DNA from: Cristatella mucedo
Taxonomy: Eukaryota; Bryozoa; Phylactolaemata; Cristatellidae
Reading direction: 5' to 3'
NCBI GenBank assembly: GCA_009760855.2
Contig: WPIO01000033.1
Span: forward strand, 3,265,001-3,329,000
DNA length: 64,000 nt
The notes under the pieces are model-generated. The model was not told the DNA's origin, searched no databases, and was given only the letters and a program-made list of their open reading frames with translations. Both the position numbers and the translations under genes were made by a program. Of the stretch, positions 1-64,000 are shown in pieces. How positions within the stretch are numbered: the stretch's first letter is position 1; every line of letters begins with the position of its first letter.

Positions 1-286
1 CACGACTATTAATGCTTGTCCCTCCCACGATAGGCGAGCATTCTAAGCATTGGTAGCATGCTCCACCAACCAACGGATAGCTTTATCTGAGAATTTCGAA
101 GCTAAATAGTGATGAATTTCTTTCTTAAAGTCTGCGTCGACACGGCATTTCTGGCTATTGGAATGCACAGAGGTGTGAATGCAGAACTCTCTCTTGCATC
201 AGAACTCTGACTCTAACTTCGAAGTTATGTCAGCTTCTGGACCTCAGAGCTGCGCCTGATACCTGTTGGCTCCTGATCGTCTGCTG

Positions 287-1195
287 GTAATAATAATAAT
301 AATAATAATAATGCACTTGATAAAGCGCCCTCAGAGAACTTAATCTCTTTCTAGGCGCTTTACATTTGCTGCAAAGGGAGATGCAATTTAATGGTGAGTA
401 ATATCATGCTTTATAAACAAACAAAATGAATAACATGGCTAGGGTTGACATGCACAGGGTCAGCATGAAAATGTGGTTAGTGGCAGCATGCACAGTGTCA
501 GCACGCATAAGCACATGAAGGACGAATCACAAGGACACACTAAATGCTGTCCAAAATAGGTGTGTTTTTAAGTTCTTTTTAAATGTGGTCAGGTCAGGGG
601 ATGTTGTGCCGCAGGTCGGGAGGGAGTTCCATGCTTCGCCTCGTAATGGCATTAAACAGCTATTAACGGACCTGCTATGGCCTGGAGGTTTCTTTAGAGC
701 TAGAGTAAGTTCAGGGATTGCTTACATGGTTCAATCTTTTGCTTAGATAAGATTATGACAGACAAAGTAGTTCATACTTTGAATATAGTAATTTCCTTTA
801 TTAAGTACTCCCGGGCTGTGCCCTTAATCGCATGAAGCTGTGTTAAAACTCCGGTTCCCTATTGTTATTTCCTCTTCACCTTCACTAGTTTAGGTAGCGG
901 CAAAGTATTCCCGTGCGTATATAAACCTGAAGCTTGCAATACGTCAAGCGGTTACGACATAGTACTCGAAATCCCGCAATCGGCAATAACGACAACATGG
1001 AACTAGCGAAAGTGCGAATAATTGATCAAATGCATGGTTCAGTTTCGATGTAGTATACCTGTCTAAGCCAGCACGAATTTCAGCAGTGTTTGCAGCTGAA
1101 AGGAGGCAGACTTGAGTGGAGCTCGTGCGGTCGTTTAATGTAAGGTCACTTTGGAGAAGGACACCTAGATTACGTGCAGATTCAACAAGAAATAT
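287..1195 (-). mobile_element. LINE family A (CR1/L2-like) 3' fragment
   Basis: On the minus strand, about 1195 down to 1020 reads as the reverse-transcriptase motif ARNLGVLLQSDLTL followed by the usual SKLNHAF segment. About 650-540 reads as the C-terminal phrase LPTC..PDLTTFKKNLKTHLF. The 3' end (about 287-370) is the family tail GCGCCTAGAAAGAGATTAAGTTCTCTGAGGGCGC, followed by a TAA repeat at 287-312. Many stops and an unmatched middle (about 700-1000) show a decayed or interrupted copy. The same tail recurs at 31590, 41560 and 47789. Confidence 0.75.
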
Positions 1196-1379
1196 TGTAA
1201 GCAGGATACGGGCAATGCAGGACAGTTATTAATTGCACTTCGCTCGCTCACAGGCACCGGAAACTCAGTTGATCCACGGCGGGGGGGGGGGTGAGTCATC
1301 CTGCAACTTCTCCCTTGTTGTTTTGGTTCAGAAGTCAATAAGTTTGTTCCAATAATAATAGATGACAAATTCTTTAAGT

Positions 1380-4000
1380 CTGGTAGGGGCTATACAGTCC
1401 TTGTTCTGATTATGACCGTAGGCTGCCGTGCAGTGCCCTGCACAATTTCTTGGGCTTTAGGGGCAGCCTGATGTTCCGGGACGTCCTGAGTTGCCTGATA
1501 TTCAGCGGTGATGGTTGATCTACTAGCGCTTCGGGCAGCGATTGTTGAGGTACTGCTTGTTATTCCGGCGTGTATGGCGTAGCCTGGTTGTCTTCTATAA
1601 CAGGGCGGTCAATCTCAGTTCGTTCCTCGTTAACCTCAGCTGGTTCGCTGTCTTCAGCTGTCTCCTGTTGGCGCGCCTACCAGCTTCACAAAAAGTTGTA
1701 GTGGACTACAAATGGCTTAGCCCTTGCAAAATCTTTCAATGTATGACAGGTTGCTGATCTTACTTTTGGCAACGTAAAGGGCTCTTCACCCAGTGGGCCT
1801 GGAGCTTTGCATTTGTCCCTGGCTGCTTTCACCAGTTTCGTACCCAGACTTTCTCTCCATCCGGAAATAGGATAAAGTTTACTTTTCTGCAGAGGTCACA
1901 TGATTGCCTCTCCGGCTGCATATTCAGCCTGTTAGTCACGGACTTAAAGGCGTTCGCTCGACGTGCTTTATAGGTTCCGTTTTTCTCTTCATCCTGATGC
2001 GGCACACTGTTAGTATTAGATCTAATAAATTTTTCAAGCATAATGTCGCAGTGTATTCTTGGTCTGCGAAGCCCGAAGACAAGTTTGAACGGTGATGATT
2101 GGACGCTCTACGCTCTAGTGCACAGACGTGTCGTATGCGATACACACATCTCAATCTTGTTGATCTCTCGTATGAGCCGTCGAAGTAAGTCGTCGATGGT
2201 TCTATTGCATCTTTTAACTGCACAATTACTGGCTGGATGAGACACTTGTTGTTTTATGGTTTATCTCGGGTTTGTGGCTTATTGAGTTTATGGTTTATTG
2301 AGGATTATGGGGTTAAGTAGTTTTTGTCTGGATTGAGGGTGTGTTACGGCCTGCAGAGAAGGAGCAGCGAGAATGCCAGAGAGGGCCGTCGTGAGCCGTC
2401 GCGCTGCGAGCGTAAATACACAGTTGTTCTTCGACATTTGGCGTTTTCATTCGGTCGGTTGCTTGCTATTGGGACGTCAAACTATAACGCTCGCGGGAAC
2501 CTCCTGGCAACAGGTCTCTTGGAGCAGGAGGGACTCAAACTCGGACGCTTGGTTGCTGCAAAAACTGCAAAGCAACCCATAGACCAAATGAAATGGTTAA
2601 TTTAGACGGCAGTCACTGTGTCAGTTCGCTTGTAGCCAGTTGAACTGCGATGAAATATTTGGTAAAGTAGTTATACCACCATGAAAAACTTATTACCTGG
2701 TGGTGTCAAAAGCAGTTTGCCCTTCAAATCAATCTGATTGTATCCGAACGGTTTTGTTGGTGTTGGCATTTTTCCAAACGGAGCCTACGGCTTGTTTGCT
2801 GGTGGGGCGTTGTTTCTGACAAGCTAAGCATGAAGAGGTCCACTCTTTGACGTCTCGCCTCATCCCAATCCGGAAGAACCGTTCCTGAAGTGACGTAGGG
2901 ATCTTCTTGACTGCTTGGTATCCTGAGGCCGGGCTATCATGCATACCCTTAGACGGCGTCCGCTGTAGCACCGGTGGCAGCACTATCTTCATTCGTTCTA
3001 CCGTCAGCAAGATGGAATGATTGTCCAAAGTCACTCAGGGTAGTATTTGCGTGAAAATACCAACCGAAGTTTTTTGCTGGTTGAGTTCAGCAAGTAATTT
3101 TTAGAGGTTTGGATCCTCGTCCTGAGCTTCCCTGACTTCGGCAAAGGGATAAGCCACAGCCCAGGGTTACTGCCGCTACGTGCTGTGTTGATCGGCTGAG
3201 GGCATAAGCCAGTGCACTGGTAGTACACGATTTGTGACGTGTGGTAATTGGTTCTACCCGGTTTGTGACGTACAGCAAATTTAATGTGCCTAGAAAGAGG
3301 TCTGGTTTTCAGAAGGTGCTATAGGAAATTGTTATTATTATTATTGTTAATACGGTGAAGTAGGACTCGTCCAACTTATGGGCCCAACGCCAGATCTGGC
3401 CAGCTGTTGACTGAACATTGTTCTTAACCAGCAGCGACTTCACTGCCTTGTGGTCTGTATAAAGAAGAAAGTGTGTGACGAGTAAATGCGGTTGGTAGGT
3501 TTTGACTGCCGTTACCACTGCTAAGCACTAACTATGTAGCTGAGTACTTGGCTTCCCTTTTGTTAAGCTTCCACCCGCCAAAAGCAAGAGGTTGCTCTCT
3601 GTCATGATCGTCTGACTGTTTAAGGCTGTAATCGACTGCACTAGACAATGCATCACAAGTCACGATAAATTGACGGCTTGGGTCAGGAAGACCAGAAGTG
3701 CCAGGTCATTTATTAGCCTCGGCTTCATCGTGAATGCTGCCGTGCATTCATCTGACCAATGAAACTCTTTCAATTGGTCGTACGGCACAGCCAAAATCTC
3801 TGCATAGCCGGAAGTGAACTTTCGGTAAAAACCCATCAGCCTCAAGAAGCGGGCCACATCCGTGGCATCTTATGGCGTCTGAAGGCATTTTATGATCGAC
3901 AATTTTTGTGACAGAAGGGTTCCTGAGGCATTGCTTAACCCGAAGGGCATTCGGCAGAACTTGTACAAGCCGTTGGTTGAGAGAAACGCTGTTTTAGTTT
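1380..4000 (-). mobile_element. Ty3/gypsy retrotransposon pol relic (RT-RNase H-integrase)
   Basis: Reading the minus strand from 4000 downwards, the order is that of a Ty3/gypsy pol. First comes the reverse-transcriptase phrase RMPFGLSNA (about 3960-3930), then RT thumb FLRLMGFYRKF (3850-3820). RNase H follows with LLYTDHKAVKSLL (about 3460-3420). The integrase zinc-binding end has SSCLACQKQRP (about 2860-2800). A core/C-terminal tail ends in a GEKVWVRNW-like phrase at 1830-1850. Stops and frameshifts interrupt every domain, so it is a dead copy. No LTRs were recognised. The RT start is missing, and at about 4000 the relic abuts a second relic in the opposite orientation. Confidence 0.8.
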
Positions 4001-4026
4001 GCTGTTATAATCATCAACGATCAGGC

Positions 4027-6840
4027 TATGTTTAGCCGCCGCTGTCACCATCCGGATGAGTCTACCGAGGCATTCGTACGTGCACTACATAATTTTGCTT
4101 CGCACTACGAATACAGCAAAATAAAGGATGAGTTGATTCAAGGTGGCCTAGCTGTGTGCTTGTCCGACCTCAAACTTTCAGAAACAATGTGCTGCAACTA
4201 ATTCCCAACTTTACGTTAACTGTGTCAGTACAGAAAGCGCGTCTGACGAAGACGGTGAAGTCACAAAAAAGTCTGCAACTCCAAGTTTCAGATATCACTA
4301 AGGTTCGTCAGCAATCGCAGTCAGCCAGCTATTCTGAGCCGTGAGTATTAGAGGTTAGCAGCCGCATAGACTGTCGGAGAGTTGGGCGTCCCTACGTTGA
4401 AGAGGTTGGTGACACCTGCAGCAATTGCAACTCTGTTCACACTCATGGGCGCTACCCGGCACGCGACCGCCGTTGTAATAACCGACAACAGGTTGGCCAC
4501 TAAGCATTCCGTTGCAAATCATGCGGTATAATAATAATAATAATGCACTTGATATAGCACCCGCAGAGAACCCAGTTTCTTTCTAGGCGCTTAACATTTG
4601 CTGTAAAGGGAAAACGTGAAGCTAAAGTAAAAGAGGTCATGGCTGAATCCGATTATGAGAATTACGCCGTGGACACCATTATAAAACGTGTAGCTGAGGA
4701 GCGCCAGTCCATTTGGACATTAGCGCTCTGGCAAGTGAATTTTTTTCAGGTATGGAACAACCATTCCATTTAAAATAGATAGTGGCGCTGATGTGATCGT
4801 CAACACGGAAGACACTTATGCTCGAATACAACGACCACCTCCTCTCGAGTCTGTGTTGCGTTCGCCTGCGGCTTATGCGGTTGTAATTAGGGAAGCGCCT
4901 GAAGCTAACGTGCACGCCTCAATTGTGGCCAATAGCTGAGCCGTTTAAGCAGGGCAGCGTGAGGCCACTAATGCAGGTTTCATTTTGCGTTGTTTGCTGC
5001 GATTGATTGGGCTCACATAAATATGCCCGTTAAGAGTAATAAAGAAGAGTCTCGTTTACCATGCACGTGCGCCATCTGTGTCTCCGTGAGACTCCCACTA
5101 AAACAGCCGCCACCGGAGCACTATCCTACAACACCTACAGCAGCTACACTTAACGGTGTCGGCCACCACCTGACCTGTAAAAGCACCCTCAAAGTGAGGT
5201 TAAAGGGGAAATAGACGATTTATCTGCTGCCGGTCTTCGGAGTCAGTGGGGCACGAAATAACCTTCTCAGCCGACAAGGCTCTCTGTGCACTAGACTGAT
5301 CAAACTCAGCTTAGAGGAGACTATTCTCCGTGATCCTGTGTTAGGAGCGATTGGATTAATGTCAAGCCAGCCGGTGAAAATTGGTCTCAGACCAAATGAA
5401 GAACCATACTGCGTATACGCAGCTCACCCCACACCTACATCTCTGTTTCCCATAGTAAAAGACGAACTCTTTTGAATGAAGCGAAACGGCATCGTCAAAC
5501 GTGTGTCGGAGCCAACGGACTGGTGCTCTCCCATCCTATCGGTCCCGAAACCCAACCGCAAGTGCGTTTTGTCTCAACTTTAAGCGTTTAAATCAAGCAG
5601 TGATTCGTGAAACTTACAAACTACCATCACTTGATGAGGTTTTACCTAATCTTGTTGGTGCTACGCTGTTCTCTAAGTTAGATGCGTCCACCGCGTTTTG
5701 GGCTATTCCGTTGTCCCGTGAAAGCACTCGCTTAACGATGTTTTTAACACTGTTTGGACGTTTCTGCTTTCACTGGCTGTTTTTTGGCTTTACTAGCGTG
5801 CTTAAGATCTTTCAGCGGCTGATGCACGACCTCTTCTGTTTGATCGAAGGTGTAACCATTTACGCGGACGATGTTTTGGTGTAAGAATCCACAGCGGCTG
5901 AGCATGATAATAAATTTCGTCGCTCCTTTTCTGCAATTTCAATGTCTGGTCGGGCCTAAGGTTGAGTAGAGAAAAGTGCATAGTCCGTCAGCCCGATTTG
6001 ACGCTCTTAGGGATTTTTATTGATGCCGGCGGCGTCCGAAACCATCACACCACAAAAGAAGCCATCCTCAACATATCTGACCAGACCAGTATTGCCGAGC
6101 TAAAGCGACGCCTTGGTATGATGAACTGTCTCGCCGATTTGACCAAAGCTAGCCACTGTCTTAAAACCGCTAATACAATCTCCTTTGTCTGACTCAGTAT
6201 AGTATCGTGGGCCTAACCGCTGGAAAGGACTCTGGTAAGTAAAGTTACTTTTGACTAAGGCACCGGTCAGGGCCTATTTTGACCCACAGAAGTCGGTGAT
6301 TGTCAGTACCAATGCCAGTAGCTACGGTCTAGGCACTTCTGCTGCAGTGTCATGGAAACGGAGAGTAAGATGTGCGACCTGTCGCTTTTGCATATCACGC
6401 ATGCCAAGGCGCTAAAACAAGATACGCTCAGTTTGAAAAGAGTGTCTTACGGCCGTGTGAGCAGGTGAGAAGTTTTGTTGGTTCTTTGTTAGCTTGCCTT
6501 CGCTCCAACTTCACACTTACTAGACAACGCTTATTCAGTTACTGCTGATTAAGCATCTTGACCAGGTCCCGGTTAGATGCCAAAGCCTATTGATGCAAAC
6601 ATCGTGTTTGAACCCTCATCTCGTGTGTGTATTGGGAAGAGCCCGATGGTAACTTATACGAAGTCAAGTACGCCATTGCGTAGGAACGAGGAACGCGGTA
6701 ATACCGAAGCCGTTCAGCTCTTTGCAGATGCCGTCATTGCTAAATCGCTATTAGTAGCTCGCTTGAGCGAAGTAAATAACGGCTAACGACAGTGAGCTGC
6801 ATTCTGTTATTAAGTAGACGCTGTCAGGGTGGCCTAAATC
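4027..6840 (+). mobile_element. Ty3/gypsy retrotransposon gag-pol relic
   Basis: Degenerate gag-like text (ESTEAFVRALHNFASHYEY) lies at about 4050-4120, and a CCHC-like knuckle (CSNCNSVHTHGRYPARDR) at about 4415-4470. A retropepsin core with IDSGADVIVN lies at about 4775-4810. The reverse transcriptase has an open stretch at 5501-5884 containing LPSLDEVLPNLVGATLFSKL and the catalytic YADDVLV just before a stop at 5882. RT thumb text (AELKRRLGMMNCLADL) follows at about 6100-6145 and an RNase H start (VIVSTNASSYGLGTSAAV) at about 6300-6345. Integrase and LTRs were not recognised. It is broken by several stops and carries a LINE tail at 4530-4612. Confidence 0.8.
4530..4612 (-). mobile_element. 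LINE family A 3' tail
   Basis: A short minus-strand tail with a TAA repeat, then GCACTTGATATAGCACCCGC and TTTCTTTCTAGGCGCTTAAC on the plus strand. It matches the tail at 287-370 and sits inside the gypsy relic between the zinc knuckle and the protease. It is therefore a later, heavily 5'-truncated insertion. Confidence 0.7.
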
Positions 6841-6884
6841 GAGCAAGGGCCTATTAGGAACCTTGCGGAAGTACTTCACCGTAT

Positions 6885-6912
6885 GTATCTTGGTTTACTA
6901 CTGTACGATGAT

Positions 6913-6968
<56 letters not shown>

Positions 6969-6996
6969 ATCATCGTACAGTAGTAAACCAAGATAC
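6885..6996. repeat. 112-bp perfect palindrome with (TA)24 core
   Basis: The left arm (6885-6916) and right arm (6965-6996) are exact reverse complements over 32 bases. The 48 bases between them are pure TA, themselves self-complementary, so the whole 112 bp is one perfect palindrome. Matching stops abruptly outside 6885 and 6996. Alternating TA and TG runs follow at 6998-7097. Open reading frames through here encode only IY or CV repeats and are not genes. Confidence 0.95.
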
Positions 6997-7019
6997 GCAC
7001 ACATATATATATGTGTGTC

Positions 7020-7036
<17 letters not shown>

Positions 7037-7097
<61 letters not shown>
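7037..7097. repeat. (TG)n microsatellite
   Basis: About 30 uninterrupted TG units directly follow a TA run at 7019-7036. This is simple sequence. Confidence 0.95.
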
Positions 7098-7099
<2 letters not shown>

Positions 7100-7174
7100 T
7101 AAGCCTACAGGCTTTTTCGTTGGATCGGATCCAAGACGGCCACCAGGGCGTGACCAAATATAGGAACCGAACAC

Positions 7175-7320
7175 TCACTACCTCAACTGCTCTCATGACA
7201 GCTATGCTTCTCACTTTCTCTTTGTTGAGATGAAGCCTTTTAGTTACCGAATGCGTACTGAAAGCCGAGCAGGCTTTAAGCGCATTGTAAAAAAATTACC
7301 TGCGTAACACCCAAATAGTT
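7175..7320 (+). mobile_element. LINE family B 3' fragment
   Basis: Matches the 3' part of the better preserved LINE at 17477-18495: the ACTACCTCAACTGCTCTC start, the MLLTFSLLR-like coding end, the GTACTGAAAGCCGAGCAGG segment and the CTGCGTAACACCCA tail. Stops and substitutions show an old copy. Confidence 0.7.
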
Positions 7321-7770
7321 TTTGTTGCTTCGTGGAATTCCGCGTGGAGGTACACACATACAGCTAAACCAGTTTTTAACACCACTCGCCGCAGGCAGCC
7401 AGGCAACAGATGAACACGCCGATGAATGTGATCGTTGCTGAAGACCTCGGCTATGCGCTGGAAGGTTAATGCAACATGATACGACTAAATGCAAATTTCC
7501 TCAAGAGCAAGTCCGTCGGCGAATGCTTGGCGTAGGCACTTTACTATTCCAAACCACCAGGTCAGTGGGCCGGACCGTTGAGCATAGATATGTACCGCAC
7601 AGTAACCTTCCTGTGGTGTGGTAATCTTATTATTTTCAAAATGACCACTTGAAATATGTCGACATATATGACCATTAAGTGAATAAATTGTGCTTAATAG
7701 ACCTGTGTTTATTTATAAACGCGCTTGTACGAGACTGAGAATATGTAGCCACACCTTGTTAATGGACACT
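7321..7770. other. Upstream intergenic region of HID1, nothing recognised
   Basis: No gene, repeat family or RNA was recognised between the LINE fragment and the HID1 promoter. AT-rich stretches at 7620-7720 may belong to the upstream regulatory region. That is inference from position only. Confidence 0.4.
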
Positions 7771-7795
7771 GTGCTTCCGGTTTCGCTCCGTCGGA
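7771..7795 (+). promoter_or_regulatory. HID1 promoter-proximal CTTCCGG motif
   Basis: CTTCCGG lies at 7774-7780, 15 bases upstream of the HID1 start codon, with no TATA box nearby. The motif matches the ETS-type core common in TATA-less housekeeping promoters. A similar ACTTCCGG lies in the NMNAT/NOP14 spacer. Function is inferred from motif and position. The transcription start is not visible. Confidence 0.4.
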
Positions 7796-27735
<19,940 letters not shown>

Positions 27736-28665
27736 ACATGGTTGCTAGCCTATACCAGACTGAGATGGTGGCAGAAGTCATAGGATGGGCAAGCGGATGC
27801 CGATCAGCTGTCACAGCTATTTTAGTTATCTGGTGGAGGTTTAATCATCAAGTTTTTGTGCATCCTCAGTGATGATCACTACCTCAAAGCCATGCTGCAC
27901 CTTGCACTAGCTCTTGCAGTTGTATCTGTATTCCATACGTGCCTTCAATTGCCTTCTGTGTCAGCTGCACGTGATGTCACTGAGAAGATAATGGCTGTTG
28001 TTCTGGGTGTGTGCAATAGCCTGCTTCCTTCGTGGGCCTAGTAGGCAGCAGTCCACATTCTAAGACGTGTCGTGTGCTTCGCTGGAAATGCATCAGCCGG
28101 CAGTTGCTTCTAAGGACCGTGTATAAAAATCTGGCTGCCCAAAATGTCCACCTGCTGTAGATTGTTCTTATGCTGTCATTAAGAGCAGAGCTAATTTGTT
28201 GTTATTTCTACAGTAACTCTCAATCTCACGCATTGGAGAAGTTGTTAGGTTATAGCACGCTCTATTGTTCCATAGTGAGTTTCTGACCTGTGAGTTGACA
28301 GTTATGTCAAAAATATAATTTATTGTCCCCAATGATTGGTTTGTAAGGTGCATTGTCTTTAGCGTATGAGCTGAGAACTATTAGCGTAAGCCGGCCTGTA
28401 CAGATTATGGTCACAAGATTAGTCATCTGGTGATGAGTTTCTATGGTCGACCGAGTGCTGGTGTTTCGTGTCCAAGAGTATTTTATATATTTGCTTGGCT
28501 TGTTAATATATTTGCATGTTCATGTACGTTTTGCATGCAACAGGCTATTGAGTGTAGAAAGGCAACAGGCCCTCTGAAACTATGTGACCCTACACGACGT
28601 GTTATGCTTCCTTGTATGTAAAGCCAGCATCTTTGTTTTATATAATCGTTATATTGCAATGAGTA

Positions 28666-28671
28666 AATAAA
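28666..28671 (+). terminator. Possible HID1 polyadenylation signal AATAAA
   Basis: First canonical AATAAA found downstream of the HID1 stop codon in the stretch read, 931 bases after it. The use of this site is inferred from position. Confidence 0.5.
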
Positions 28672-28752
28672 GAATTCTTTTTCATCCACCCTGGCTTTTA
28701 TTATTTTCCATAACTATTTGCTGCATGTGCTAGGCTGCTTGAAGGATTTCAT

Positions 28753-29001
28753 TTGGACGTAATTGATGATGTGGTTCTCATGTCCTGCTCTCGAGACAGT
28801 CATTGCAGGTTATATGGACAAAGTGCCTCTCTGCCTAACTTCATGCTGAATGGGACAGCACTATTGCATTACACAAAAGGTGTCACTGCTTGCCATGACA
28901 TCAGGATTACGTCAGAGCCATATATTGTTGGTGGTGACCTAAAGGATTATTGTTTTATATCGATAAGAAATGCACATGATAGGTGGACAGAAACCCCATA
29001 A
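28753..29001 (+). other. Unassigned 82-codon open frame between convergent genes
   Basis: Open frame starting MDVIDDVVLMSCSRDS and ending RNAHDRWTETP, between the HID1 and NMNAT poly(A) signals. Its composition is protein-like, but no family was recognised and no splice partners are visible. It could be a chance frame or old transposon sequence. Confidence 0.2.
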
Positions 29002-29348
29002 AAAACTGAGCATAGTTTGCAACTTAAGGATGCATACAATGTGTAGGGTGACTTAAAGGTTTTCTATTGCTCGTTTACGCAGACTGCATCAGTAATAACC
29101 AGCTTGGCATTTATAAAAATGCAGCTGTCTGAACAAGTCGTAGCAGCTCACGGTTTATGTAAGACATGTAGAACACAGCCAAGGAATTTTTCTTTGTGGA
29201 ACATTACACATGCTCTCGGTACAGCACCCATTCATTCAAGTGTCGGCAACTAAGTGACCTTGGGAAAATACCATGTTTGAGAACACATACATCGGGCTAA
29301 CATGGCGTAAATACAGCCTACATATAGATAAATATTGGTAAATACATT

Positions 29349-29354
29349 TTTATT
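29349..29354 (-). terminator. NMNAT polyadenylation signal (AATAAA on minus strand)
   Basis: TTTATT on the plus strand, 107 bases beyond the NMNAT stop codon in the direction of transcription. The spacing is typical for a short 3' UTR. Confidence 0.6.
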
Positions 29355-29460
29355 GCAGTAAATACCACAAGCATGCGACAATCTTAAATGTGCATTCAGC
29401 ACTGAATCCAGCAAGCTACCATGCCACTACAATTAGTCTGGTTTAGGTGCTAAGAAAGAG

Positions 29461-42313
<12,853 letters not shown>

Positions 42314-42539
42314 GATCTTCACGGTATCGGACCCTCGGTAGCTTTCCAGGTGGCGATAGCTGGAGGTACGGCAAAGCCGGCGCTGCTAGGACGTCGACCC
42401 GACGACCCGAGCCGGAGGAGGAAATACTGTGTAACTCGAGAGCTTCCCACTTCCGGGGGATTTAACCTTGAGAAAGACCTTAACAGAGTTGGACTCGTTG
42501 TAAGCGTTCGCACGCGCTATCGGTCCTAAGCAAATTGCG
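42314..42539. promoter_or_regulatory. Shared divergent promoter of NMNAT and NOP14
   Basis: Only 226 bases separate the start codons of the minus-strand NMNAT and plus-strand NOP14. The spacer is CpG-rich around 42375-42420, has no TATA box, and carries ACTTCCGG at 42449-42456 (ETS-like). A shared bidirectional promoter is inferred from spacing and composition. 5' UTR limits are not visible. Confidence 0.7.

Positions 42540-64000
<21,461 letters not shown>

Noticed and set aside
6854-7233. Several 80-116 codon open frames on both strands
   Set aside because: They are translations of TA and TG arrays (IYIY, CVCV, THTH) with no conserved part.

Overview
The window is nuclear DNA of an intron-rich animal. 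Three conserved, many-exon protein genes with GT-AG introns were assembled by eye from exon matches to known families. They lie in a landscape of microsatellites, tRNA-derived SINEs and mostly decayed LINE, Ty3/gypsy and Tc1/mariner copies. The mix of two CR1/L2-like LINE families with tRNA-SINEs suits a non-vertebrate metazoan (sponge, cnidarian, mollusc or chordate-like invertebrate). The phylum cannot be fixed from the sequence.

Layout. 1-7300: transposon graveyard, with a LINE 3' piece, two Ty3/gypsy relics in opposite orientation, a 112-bp perfect palindrome with a TA core, and TA/TG arrays. 7796-27735 (+): HID1, 19 exons, complete (836 codons plus stop). 29461-42313 (-): an NMNAT-family NAD-synthesis gene, 7 exons, complete (264 aa), convergent with HID1. 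42314-42539: a short CpG-rich spacer between divergent start codons, read as a shared promoter. 42540 to beyond 64000 (+): NOP14, a small-subunit processome protein, 19 exons seen, the last cut by the window edge.

The three genes do not form one pathway: HID1 acts in Golgi/dense-core-vesicle trafficking, NMNAT in NAD synthesis and NOP14 in 18S rRNA maturation. Their promoters share a CTTCCGG (ETS-like) motif next to the start region. Introns carry nearly all the repeats: two LINE families (A with a TAA-rich tail, B with a TA-flanked tail) and two tRNA-like SINE families whose 3' ends resemble the LINE tails.

I found no CRISPR array, operon, RNA gene or clearly new system. The least explained items are a coding-like but frameshifted stretch at 53963-54293, exon-like segments at 52410-52502 and 36606-36756 (-), a CCCTAAA-type tract at about 36888-37010, and the palindrome at 6885-6996.
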